Source: Glossina fuscipes (lineage: Eukaryota; Arthropoda; Insecta; Diptera; Glossinidae). From it: a stretch of 64,000 nt of DNA. The notes beneath the pieces are model-generated. The model did not search any database. It was not told where the DNA came from and saw only the letters and a program-made list of their open reading frames with translations. Below, piece by piece: positions 1-11,089 of the stretch. Each line of letters starts with the position of its first letter. Position 1 is the first letter of the stretch. The stretch covers positions 574,550-638,549 of the forward strand of contig NW_024003472.1 in the NCBI RefSeq assembly GCF_014805625.2, written 5' to 3'. Position numbers and translations under genes: made by a program.

Positions 1-656
1 TTTCCAAATTTAGATGAAAATTCATTGAGAAATTGGCACGCTACCAAATAATAAAAGACTTTGCGAGAAGCGAGTTTATTTATTTTACCCTACATCACTT
101 GCGCTAGAAGGTTATATCAAGCTTTTGTTATGAGTACTGAGTCGGTAAGGGTTTAACACTTGCCCATTAGGCTGTGGCTACCACCTCTCTATTTCTTTTT
201 CTCTTTCTCTTTCCTCACATGTTGCAAATAGGAGACTGAATAAATGCGGGCATCCATTCTATCTTACCTCAATTTCTGCTCTTATACGAAGAGGAAACAA
301 TAGTTAAAGAGTCCCAATATGCGTTTATCTTAAAACAAGTTTTTGAAAAGCTTTTAAAGCATTAATGCGCACATGTGCATAGAACGCCGTTCACAATTTA
401 AGCATAAAACAGAAGGCTTTCACGACGTTTACTTCATTTTATATGTCATAATATGTTTGTCATTACCTTTAAACCCAACTAATCGATTAAGTTATCGAAA
501 TTTTTACCAACGCTAGTTACCAACTTAGCAAGCAGTCAACTAATTAATAACAGTCAGATGTTTGAAGGACAGAACGTATGATATGCCCAACATCAATGAC
601 TGGGAAGCAAACAAATGTACTGACTAAATTTGATAAAAAACCCCTTTCATATTTAT
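1..656. other. Upstream flank of the gene
   Basis: No open frame or known element is visible. The stretch is AT-rich, with a pyrimidine run around 180-225. It lies directly upstream of a TATA box at 661, so it may hold promoter-proximal regulatory DNA for the rotund gene. That role is inferred from position only. Confidence 0.4.
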
Positions 657-660
657 TTTA

Positions 661-668
661 TATATAAA
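661..668 (+). promoter_or_regulatory. TATA box, candidate rn promoter
   Basis: TATATAAA stands just upstream of a CAG/CAA-rich stretch typical of fly 5' leaders, so transcription would start near 690. This sequence composition runs to the candidate start codon at 822. TATA-like strings are frequent in AT-rich DNA, so the call rests on the neighbouring leader-like sequence and is tentative. Confidence 0.35.
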
Positions 669-689
669 TGCAGCAGCTGCAATTAAGAG

Positions 690-837
690 CAGAGACAGAG
701 ACGACTACAACAGCGAAGCAGTCCAGCAGTTGTTAATTAACAACCAACTGCAACAGCAAACAAGCAGCCAATGATGTTGTGAAAGTGCAGCACCGTGGTA
801 TCTATTGCTACAAAAAACAACATGAATACAGGAGAAT
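690..837 (+). CDS. Candidate first exon of rotund (5'UTR plus about 5 codons)
   Basis: This is a proposed first exon. A CAG/CAA-rich leader precedes an ATG at 822-824 in good fly context (ACAACATG). The leader contains a three-codon upstream open frame (771-782, ATG ATG TTG TGA). From 822 the frame reads MNTGE plus one base and meets a donor-like GTAAAG at 838. That phase-1 end matches the phase-1 acceptor at 17284/17285, where the first base here plus CC forms a Ser codon and the frame continues into the long exon. This would supply the start codon the long exon lacks. Weak points are a merely fair donor (AAT|GTAAAG), a one-in-three chance of matching phase, and no direct homology that I can verify. 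The coordinates start at the estimated transcription start, so only 822-837 would be coding. Confidence 0.35.
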
Positions 838-3800
838 GTAAAGAGCGATTTTTTAATTTTTCGTTGTCCGTCTGTTAGACGTATTTAAAATTTTGAATTG
901 GTTTGTAAAAAATTTAAACCAAGCTTTAACTAATTATTATCGTAAAAACAGCGTTTTTAAGTTATGCGTCGGATAGACTTTTTGAAACCTCCGGTGTGTG
1001 GTTGCTGGGCCCAAAAATATCTTTTGTCCTCGTATTTTACAGCTTGGAAAGTGTTACAGAAATCCATAATTACGTGTACGTATTGTTTTTTCTCTTTCTG
1101 TTAACCGTCTCATAAACCGTCATTCATTAGGCTTTTTTTTATAACAGAAACAGATATACTAAAGGTAAGACACCCAATCTATAGCGTCAGTCTCGATAAT
1201 TACTTTACAAATACCAAATACTTTTAAATAAAATGAAGTAATGTTCCATTTTCTCAAACATGAAAGAGAATGGAAGCAGTGGAATAGTACTAATAGCTAG
1301 AAACAATTGCAAATTTTGAAAAGTTTGAAGGAAAAATTCATTATATGAAAGATATTTTTTCGTTAGAAGTTCGTGCTCCTGGTGATTAGAAAAAACTATC
1401 TATTTCAAGCAAATTCATAACGGGAAGTTACAGCCTAATATCTTATCTATAAATTTTATACTTCCTTAATGATACCTCGAAAAAGTATTTGTTCTCATTT
1501 AAAAGCATTTCAGAACAAAAATGCGTTAGTGCATATGAGACTAAGAACGATTCAAAGAGTGTCAGCGTTTTGGAAAACAAACGAAAAGTTTGTAGAACTT
1601 GTACAATTATAATATTTCTTGTGATATTCTCTGTCATTCTCTACCTCGTAAATTGCAAAACCTGCGATTCTATCTTCGACAAATGTAGCAAAAGCAGCGC
1701 CTTATAATTGAAACGTTTCGAAGAAGGTCCTAGGGATTCAGAATAATGTTAAAAACAAATGCTAAATATTTATTGCAATGAAACAATAAAAAAGCATTCC
1801 TTCCCAGAGATTTGAAATTTTAAAACATGTTTTTTCCAAGCTGTTCATAAAATGATATTTTTTATTTTCGTTCATTTCGTTGGAAGTATTTACTACAATT
1901 TAAAAAAAAAGAGTATTTTAAAGAGAAATATGCAGAGGACTTTTGATAACTTAATTCAAACCTACAAGGTTTCATATTGAAAAAAGTTGCTTATATTAAA
2001 GATATCTCGCGTCACTGCGAATTTTTAATATTTAAAAAAAGATTTTTTTAATACTTATATATATGCGTAAGACCATTTTTGATTATTATTCTATTACCTT
2101 CTCCTCCATCTTAAAACAATTGCCAAATAAACCCTATTTACAAATTGTTACAACCGATGGCCCAGTGAGCCCCCACCCCCCTCATTTTTTTACTTAAATT
2201 ATTTCTTCCAATTTTCCTCTGAATCCTTATGATAGACAATTATAATCTTCATATATTTGTTCAAAACTTCAGGATATAGAGCAATCGTAAACTTTCTTCT
2301 CTTATATTAACAAGCATATTCTTAATTGAAAACTTTTTAAAGAAAAAAATTATGTTAATTTTATTGTATTTAACTTTGTTAAACGAAATGGTTTCAGGTA
2401 ATGTTTTTAAGAATAGAGCCTAATCCGAAACAGAGACTGTTTATTCTATGCCTTTTTACAATTTATACACTGGATCAGTTCGATTTGAAATTATACTCAT
2501 GTCGATGTTCGTTTATTTCACTTCTTTTCTTCACTAAACCAAACTTTTTCCTTTTTCTTCTTTTAGTCAGGTGTCGCTAATATTGAACAAGCAGTGATTA
2601 CCGATATATAGAAAAAATGTAGCTGCAAGAGTTTATTCAGACAACCGAGCAGTTGTTTAGTGCATCCTCGCAACTCTTTCCTTACATTATCCTTACATTA
2701 CCTTTCTAGCATGCGTTTTACTGTTTGGACGCATTGATTGTGCTTTAGGCATAGGAGTATATAAAATTTTTGAAATAAATGTTGGCTCAGCTTATCGACC
2801 GTCAACTACTTATAAACCCAAATCCTGCCGTTATATTTTTGTCAGTAAACACTGTTATTGGGGGTCGATGACAGCGAGCCTTACATATAAGTACATGCCC
2901 ACTTATGTGTATACATTTGTACAAATGGACACTTATATGTGTATTTGTATGCAGGTAAACAATTCACTGTTGACGGTTCATAGTTTTCTGACGGTAACAG
3001 TACTGTGTGCTTTGCCTGAGAGTGCGAGTGAATAAACCTGTGTCGTCAGCGCCGGTCACATATTACAGTAACGCAGGCAGTCGCTGTCGTCGCCGGCGAA
3101 GTGCATGTGCATCTCAACTGCATCAAGAAATGCATACCGAATTTATACTTTGTAACATTTTTGTTGATTCCACCAAATAATTAAACTCATAATAAGCCTT
3201 TTGCTGGGTTCTTTAACACAACATCAACACTTTTCCGGCAACGACTTTTCAATTATTTAATATATATATCAAATAAATTAACAATAGTAATATTTCAGTC
3301 AACAATATATTTTCAAAACTTGATAACAACAAAAATCCACCAACTAAGGAACAAATCGACCATTCGAAATGTCATTTATAGTGCTATAAGCACTAGACAC
3401 AATTTTTCACCAGACAGCGCGTAGTTTCCTCGAGAAAAGTTCCATCAAACACAAGACTAAAAAACGATGTAACAGAGAGCAACGGAAAAATTCAAATCCC
3501 AACCATGATCAAACATTAACGTAAACATTCCGATAAAACGAACATCATTCAATCAACGACCACCAAATATAGAAACAACAACTAGAAAACCCATCAGATA
3601 GCAAGATGTGAAGAAAGGAATTTGCCGCTAGAACTCTAACCAAAGCAAGTCAAAAATCGTTGCCTTCTAATATATAATAAAAAATAAGTTTTTTCCTGTT
3701 TCTTAAATGATCTGAGAAATCATTTTAAATTAGTTTTTTATTTGTTTTTAGTTTCCGTTTTATTACTTTTATTTAACGATCGCTGAAAATGTTAGTGTCA

Positions 3801-5060
3801 AACACACAAAAAAATTTTAGCTTGGAACTCGTAGGTAGTTTTAAGCGTCGAGTAAAACAAGTTAAACATAATTAAATATATAAGAAAGGTATACGAAACA
3901 TGAGAGTGAAAACAAGCAAGTGGATTAATAATATGTTTGTCGAAAAGTATTAACAGTGTAATATTATGTGGAATTGCAATTAAATGTCTTTCATATTAAT
4001 AATAAAAGACAAAAATTATGAATTTGTGTTTTAAAAAAAGCCTATTTTTTTACATTAAAGTGTTTATCAAGTGTACATTGTCGCCGAATTTCAAAATGAT
4101 CATTGATAATTTTGCGGTAGCCGCTAAAAAGCAATTTAAGCCTTTTTAGGAATAATCTTTGATTATATTCTGCGTGGTGAATACAATAAAGAGTGCGCTT
4201 CTAAAGTTTTTAATGTGCAAAAGTTAGCCAATCATGATTATTAAAACCGTTAAATTTGCTTTAAAGTGTACTTGGAATATTCATCACTACAAGCAAATGT
4301 AAACAATTGCTTCCTTAATTCATCGTTGGTTAAATAGCACTAATTTTGAACAGCATTTTTAGATTTCCGCAAATGTGAATAAACAGTACTAATAAACAAT
4401 ATATATATTTTGCGTACCCGTTTAGTACGAATACCGTAGAGGAGAGTAGCGCAAACAGAGCAACAACTTTTTAGTCGAAGCAGGCATTTTTCTGCAAAGA
4501 GCTCAACGCTTCTTTTCTGTGTGCAAATTGCAAAGAGCGGTCTAGTTAAAGGTTTAAACTGTAGGTCTTACAAATAGGGGTTTTCGTTAAGGGCGATGTT
4601 AATTAAGAGTGTTTTACTTTTTAAGATATGAAAGAAAAAAAATAACTCAGCGTATCAAAGTAAATTGTGCTTTTATTGAAAGCTTCAACACTGCAGTTAC
4701 GTTCTGAGCAAAATATCGCTCTAATATCCATCGCGACTTTTGCACACGTCGTCTTTAATTGTTAATAACTCTATCCAACATTAGCTTTGTGATGGCTTGG
4801 AGAGGCTGCCTTCATATATTTCACAGTTTATAGCTTATCAGCATAAATCTGGGCTCCGATGTGGCCCCAGAAAAAAAACCATGAGCGGCCTGAATACAAG
4901 AACGACTTAGTGCTCTGATGAACAAACGATAAGCACCCGCAATTGAGTTGCTGCTTTAGTAAAACTTCTTAATGATTTTTAAACTACAATTTGTACTGCA
5001 TGTTTCCGCACCTAAAAGTACAAAAAATATATATGAAACTGGATATTACAATTTTAACAA
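838..5060. other. Intron 1, proximal part; possible alternative promoter
   Basis: No convincing coding sequence was found. A second TATA-like motif (TATATAAAA, about 2758-2766) lies about 28 bases upstream of CTCAGCTT. It is followed by a stretch at about 2990-3120 that is richer in GC than its surroundings, with CpG-containing words, and by a CAAC-rich, stop-filled stretch at 3330-3660 that resembles fly 5'UTR. This could be an alternative promoter and leader. The short frame at 1489-1707 has no recognisable domain beyond a hydrophobic segment and is not called as a gene. Confidence 0.35.
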
Positions 5061-5061
5061 T

Positions 5062-5600
5062 TAAGAAAGCTAGATTCGGCGGGGCCGAATCTTACATGCC
5101 CGCCAGTATGTTTTTCGCATTTTACTCTCCAAGTTATTTTATTTCATACCCATATAGCTGGTATTATTAAAGAAAAGTAATCGCTGTGTCTACCATATTC
5201 ATTTAAATGATAATATGTCTTGGTTTAATAAGTATACAAAATAGTTTTAAACATTCTGTCTCGTTTGCCTTATGACAAGTAAGCATAAAACCTCAAAAAA
5301 GTGAAAAAACAAGATTTATTCACTTGTAACTTTGTGTGGGCATGGCGGATGTTGTCCATTTTTGAATGTAACGAGTAGAGTGTTTCATAAACTAAATGTG
5401 GAATATTTTTACGACTTCCGAGTAACGAGCAAAAATCCAAAAATTGTGATGGATATTCAAAATATATGGAATATATATATATATACATATATATTTATAT
5501 ATTTTAATATTGCTTTCGGAAGGTATACTGTATATTTTAACATCAGTGAAACGAATACCTACCGAAATATGTTTTTTATGTCCATACCGTAACGTAAAAC
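5062..5600 (+). repeat. Dispersed fly repeat, copy 1 (5' end with hairpin)
   Basis: The copy starts with TAAGAAAGC followed by a perfect 9-bp inverted repeat, AGATTCGGC (5072-5080) and GCCGAATCT (5084-5092), around a GGG loop, then ACATGCCCGCC. About 450 bases downstream align by eye with the copy at 34936-36560: CTCCAAGTT, ACCATATTCATTT, AGCATAAAACCTCAAA, TTACTTGTAACTTTGTG. This is the common fly repeat whose hairpin head stands near one end and whose 'cggacagacat' tail stands at the other. Its mobilising enzyme is not visible here. The copy is decayed and contains no real gene. Confidence 0.6.
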
Positions 5601-6049
5601 TATCGTAAAAATTTTAAAATAAAATTTAACTTTTATGCCTATATCCGTGCTTGAGTTTTTTCTTGAGAATGGGTGGCATTAGATGGAAAATCGACTATAC
5701 TATTTCGCCTATCCACCATTTAGACTAATACAATTCTGGAACTGTTTCCACATATTATACTTGGTTCCCTTTTCATGGAAGCTATTACGTGGGAGCGAGC
5801 TCAAAACAAGAACGGAATCGGATCGAATTTCATAAGTTAAATTTTCTTCTTAATGATCTCATTATTCCTCACTTGTTCTCGTCAGACAGTAATAAGAATT
5901 AGACATTTTATGATAATTTTTATATAGTGTGCAATCCGAAAAATAAATCTTTGTAGTTAAAATTCGCCACAGTTAATTTTTATCTCAGATTATTATGGCT
6001 CGTAAATTATCACAACAAAATATTAAAATACAGACGTTTCGCCATACAA

Positions 6050-6450
6050 GAGTTTACTTTTCTTGTGATCTTTCATATGGGAAGATATTAAAAAAAATTA
6101 GACCACTCGCTTAAAGTAAAGTGGATTTTCGTCGAGAAATTTCAACTTTTTTTTATATAACCACGCTTTCCAAGTTAATCATCATATGGGGAGTGGCCGC
6201 AAAAGCGGTCCATTTCAGTCTATTTAAGGTAGCCATCGCCTTGGGTCAAAACAAATCAGTGTGCGAATTTTTATCAAAATATTTTATAAATTATGACCTG
6301 TCGAATATGACTTTGAATCGATCAGTATCGTAAATGATTTTGGCTATAATGAAAGCACAACACGAAGATTGGTTATCAATGAATTTTCAAAAAAAAAGAA
6401 GCAAATCGCTAACTTTCCAACGTTACGAATAAAACAAACTTAAGGCTTTT
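6050..6450 (+). repeat. Dispersed fly repeat, internal fragment
   Basis: The core, around 'ATATGGGGAGTGGCCGCAAAAGCGGTCCATTTCAG' split into its parts (ATATGGGGAGTGGCCG, then GCGGTCCATTT), resembles the parts near 16395-16440 (AGAAGTGGCTG, AGTGGCCGATTCGAACC) and 39765-39830. I take it as another decayed part of the family seen at 5062. A 70-codon open frame at 6121 falls inside it and is not called as a gene. Confidence 0.4.
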
Positions 6451-7009
6451 CCATTTCTCCAAATGTAGACATTTAGAGCCGCTTGCGTTAAGTCGTTGAA
6501 CTACTCTGCATTTAAATCAATATTTGCAAGAAACTAAGGATAAAAAATGTAATTTATATTTTGATCTTTACAACTGTTTTCTCGTGTTGCAACATTGACA
6601 AAAGTTACATCAAAATACTTTATCCGATTACTATCAACAAACGTATATATGAATAATTCATTCATTATTATTTGTTGCAAAAATAAATAAGTTCGACTAC
6701 ATGAAAGTATAGTTGCATGAAAGTTGCATGAACTTTCAACAAATTTTTTAGCCAGAGTACTTTTTATTTATATTTGTTAGCCGTACTTGTTACAATAACT
6801 TGGCATCTGCAACAATCATATTTGACACTTATTGAAAAATTAACTCGCAAGAACAAAATGAACTTCCTTTTGTAACATAAATGAAATTCGAACCATTTTT
6901 TGCGCGAAATCGAAAGTCTGGTCAAACAGTCTACGCTCTATTACTTTAAAATTTCTCGGATTTCTAGGTAAACAATTAAACTAAGTGATATACGCAAGTT
7001 TCCCGCCGG

Positions 7010-7395
7010 ACGAGGCAAAATCCGAATTATACGCTAAAAATCAATGCGATTTGGCCTTTACCTTTAATCGCATGAACCATGCATCCTGGTTGGAGCAGCT
7101 TTTCTTCCAGTTAATGTGACCTTGCCGCCATTGCGGCAGCTTTATTCATTCTAGCAATAGTATAAGATGAAATATGCCGGTCTTTCTTAATGCCTTCAAG
7201 AACTTAATGAACTCTATAATTGCGGTTGGTCGACCAGAACGCGGCTTGTCTTGAACACCAGGATTTTCGGAGCATCTTATGTACATGAGCAGTTTCGCGA
7301 TATCGCTTTAAGTGCGAAAAATTATAAAATTTTTAGTTAATCTGCTCGAACTTAGTCTCTTTCAGGAATTTATATTCGTTAATGGGTGACATTTT
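7010..7395 (-). pseudogene. Degraded mariner/Tc1-like transposase fragment
   Basis: Read on the minus strand, a frame around 7226-7280 gives VQDKPRSGRPTAI. This closely matches the hinge between the two helix-turn-helix domains of mariner/Tc1 transposases (usual pattern: basic residue, SGRP, then a hydrophobic stretch). Just upstream, about 7290-7390 reads a broken LKRYRETAHVHK-like stretch in which several stops and frame shifts occur. No catalytic D,D(34)D residues could be placed with confidence, and inverted repeats were not found. It is a dead relic inside intron 1. A related helix-turn-helix transposase is the main alternative. Confidence 0.45.
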
Positions 7396-7399
7396 TCCT

Positions 7400-10170
7400 T
7401 GCATAAGTAATTTAAACTGACTACTCTTTGAATATTACACAAGATAAATAAATGAATAATGTTAAAATCATTATGGGCTTAAATGATGACCAAATGTTAA
7501 TGCTTTATAGGAATTACTTTTCAGACCATTTTTAAAAATTGTTATCTACATAAAACCTTTTCATAATTGTTTGGGATACATTCACGAAGAAATTTTAGCA
7601 ATATATAAATTAAAACAACTTCCTTTAACTCGTTTCAATGAACGTTAGCAATAACACCTGATATATACTTGCTTATTTCATTCTTATTTAAACCAAGTAC
7701 CTTAAAAACTGCCTAAACAGTAATTTTCGTATCTATAAAATTATTCAAAAACTGTATTCTACAAGCTTTAAACCTTCAATCATTTATAATCTGGTTTCCG
7801 CAGTTGGCGGCCACATTGTAAACGAATTGGGACAGCGTTTAAACGAGACTTTTAAAGAACACTCAAAAATATCCAATTGTCCTTAAGTTTTTTAAGATTA
7901 ATGTTTTTGATTTCTATAAGTGTGTTTTTGATCCGTTTAATTAATTTAAAAGTAGGTGAATAAAATTAACTCTTAGTCAATTTGACATCGAACTTTTCCT
8001 TGGTAGATCTAATGGTTAAATATCACTATTAGCGTAAAACAAGGAGGAAGTGATATGTAGCGTAGACCAAATAATTTTTTATTAACCCTATGATTTTAAA
8101 ACCGTTCTTAAATACCGAATGCTAATTGCATACCATAGAATTAAAATATTTCTCATTTACATATATTTCCTATATTGAAAATACATTTGACGGATCAATG
8201 ATGGAATGTCGTTTCTATGTGCAACCGTATGACTTCTTCTGCATTATACACTGAGTAGGCATAATAATTTCCGCGGACTAACAGTAACTATGCAACAAAA
8301 ATTTATGCTTTGAATGGGAAGCAAGACGATAGTATATTGTAAGCAACAATACATTCTGCTTAGAAAAGACCAACTCATAAAAGACGTACATAAAGTCTTC
8401 TTTAAATCGGTCTGTTATAGGTTTTCAGTGTGGTTTCTCAAAGAGCGTCTTTATCGTTCGCATTACTCAGTATTCCGCACCTAAACTCGTCAACGTATTT
8501 GAACATTGCACCAATATTTGGTTTAGACCTGTTACAATTTCTTCAGTTGAATGCCTTATCAATATATAGTGGCTCTTACTGATACAAAGACACGTTATCA
8601 CAATTCAGACACAAAAGACATGCTTAAATTCATTATTTGTTGTGAAAAGTAACGAAAGACTAAAACAGCAGATTGAATGAAACTAATCGAAAAAACGTAC
8701 AAAAGCAATAAAGCGAAAATCCAAACTAGTGAAAACCGCTGAATGGTAAAATCCTTTAGAAAAACAAGTATATTGCAAGGTAGAAACAAATGTATCCAAT
8801 GAGAAGTTAGGGGAGCGAACTGCAGGTATAATTAAAAAAATTAAAATTAACTAAATACCCTATTGTACTTAATTTCCCTAATAATTTGAAATAAGCTGCG
8901 CTTTCAGAATATCAAGCTATATATATACATTTCATTCTTTTAACATGCTCTCATATAGCCATGTATTATGAGGCTCAATGTTTTGCTAATTACCTAATAT
9001 ATTTATATTAAACATATATATGATCTTGCTACTGTTAAGTAATGATTCCTTGTTTCTCTTTGATTCATTACAGGTCATCATTATTTAAACTCAGTGCAAT
9101 AGACCAGTATATTTAAACGAAAATTTAGAATAACAAATAATAGCAAGCCTCATACACAACTAACCATCTTTAAGTTTGTCCTCAATAGAACGGTTTTTCG
9201 TTTTCGACATGATACACACAACAAACAAAATCACGATTCTCAATTTATAACAATTTTCAACGAAAAATTCAATCTTAAGCAAAACAAAAAATAGTAAATA
9301 AATTTGTATAAAAGTAAAAATTAAGATCTCTAATTAAAAAAAAAAAAACAAATAATAAACACAAAAAAAAAAATTAATGCAAAAATCAATTCAACTTCCG
9401 CCAAATGATAAATTTTTAAGAAAGTAAATTATAAAAAATTAAATTTCGGTAACAAAAAGTACAAAAACCTCCCGTTTTAGACAAAACGCCAAAAGATGTA
9501 AAGTTAAAAATTTTAACTCGAAAAGAAAAAGTATAACCAAAAAAACCTACGAAAAATAATATTTTTTGCTACAAAAATAATAAAAGATTAAAGGATTAAA
9601 ATTCAACTTTTATATGTATTAAACGATACTATTAGGACTTAAAATACAAATTTGTTATAACATAAACAGAAAATATATTTATTGAATGAGAGAAAAAAAT
9701 TATATTTAAAAATATTAGTTTTTGTTTTTATTTTAATTAACTTATAATACATGTTGGTAATTGCGTATTCGCAAACGCGCGCATATTCCTAAAGCTCATT
9801 GTTAAAAGAAGCGCAATTTACGACCCTTTCCCTGAGGACGGCGTAGCTAACATTTTTAAAGTCACAAAACTTTTTCCAAAACAGCACTAACATCGTTACA
9901 GACAGTTTTCAACACCATTTTCCGTACAGTTAGCATTAGTTTGAACAATACCAAAATTAACTATATAAATAGTTGTAAGAATTTTAGCGAATCTAATAAA
10001 AAATATCGTCAAAATCATACGCATATTTAAACATTCTGCCTACAAAGACAACCAGAATATTAAAGAGAAAAAAGAGCATAATATACGTTACTCAATTAGG
10101 CGTTTGTGCAATCATTTTATTTATTAAATTATCGGTGTTTTGCCTCTTCGTCCCGGGCATAGCTCTTTTA
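7400..10170. other. Intron 1, middle part
   Basis: I see no gene here. The stretch at 9180-9560 is very A-rich with CAA words and many stops, like fly untranslated leader or simply AT-rich intron. The 63-codon minus-strand frame at 8598-8789 shows only a hydrophobic segment and is treated as chance. Confidence 0.35.
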
Positions 10171-10190
10171 TATTTTCAGGTAATTTTAAC
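10160..10190 (+). promoter_or_regulatory. Possible recursive-splice site in intron 1
   Basis: A pyrimidine tract and acceptor (CTCTTTTATATTTTCAG, ending at 10179) are joined directly to a donor-like GTAATT at 10180. This is the arrangement of Drosophila ratchet points used to remove long introns in steps. The donor half is only fair, so this is weaker than the site at 57059. Confidence 0.25.
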
Positions 10191-10433
10191 GAATGCACGC
10201 ATGCATAAATGTTACTGTCCAATATGTACAAGGTTACGTGGAGAGCTATCCGTAAATATTTAAACAACCGTATCTTTTTCATTTCTGCTCTTTAATTTTT
10301 GTTTTTTCTGTTTTAAATAAATAAGTAACAATTAAATCAATACTAAAAAATTCTTAAAAAATCACAATCCTTCGTATTATTAAAAAAAGGCAAGAGCCTA
10401 AATTATGTATAAATACACAAACAAATAGGTATA

Positions 10434-10570
10434 TGTATATACATATAGTTATATCTACACCTATATATCTATATCTATGTACATCGATTCATATTTATGT
10501 ATATACATATAGTTATATCAAGCTATATCTACATCTACATATGTATATATATGTAAATATATGTATGTAT
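10434..10570. repeat. TATA/TATG-rich simple repeat with an internal 24-bp duplication
   Basis: This low-complexity tract is built of TATATG, TATC and ACATAT words. A unit beginning TATGTATATACATATAGTTA occurs twice, at 10434 and about 62 bases later (10496), so the tract has grown partly by local duplication. No coding potential is seen. Confidence 0.6.
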
Positions 10571-11080
10571 ACGTAATAGAAGTATAATATACAGAAGTGT
10601 ATAAACTCATTGTTTCGGTGCAAAAACACTCAACAAAAATATAAGAAGAGCAATTCTAAGAAAGCGATATTTCCGGGAGACCTATACTGCAGCAGTATCT
10701 TCACACCACTTTGTGATCTCAAATTAACTAATAATAAAACGAAATTAAAAAAATTGTTACCCAAAAATATTGCAGTTAATTCTCTAAAAAAAACAAAACA
10801 GGAAAAGTAGAAAACCAAAATACTCGTCTTTACCGGACTAATATCATTTTAGAAATTCACGGAATTCTGAAATCTACGATTTTTAAACGTGTGCCTTAGC
10901 CTGGCCTTAAATAATTTAAATTCTATATTATGTACATAAATTAACAAAATCGATATAATATGAATACACACCACTATTGAAACCCGTACCCATTCATGAT
11001 CATAAAATACATAAATATAACTTGTATTAAGAATACTGTAAACAGGAAAAAACTACACAGAAGAATGATTTGAAAATCTG

Positions 11081-11089
11081 CAGGTAAGT
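11081..11089 (+). promoter_or_regulatory. Isolated perfect 5' splice-site consensus
   Basis: CAG|GTAAGT with the junction at 11083/11084 is an exact match to the fly donor consensus. No clear acceptor or open exon precedes it. It could end an alternative non-coding first exon of rn, or be a decoy site. Confidence 0.25.
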
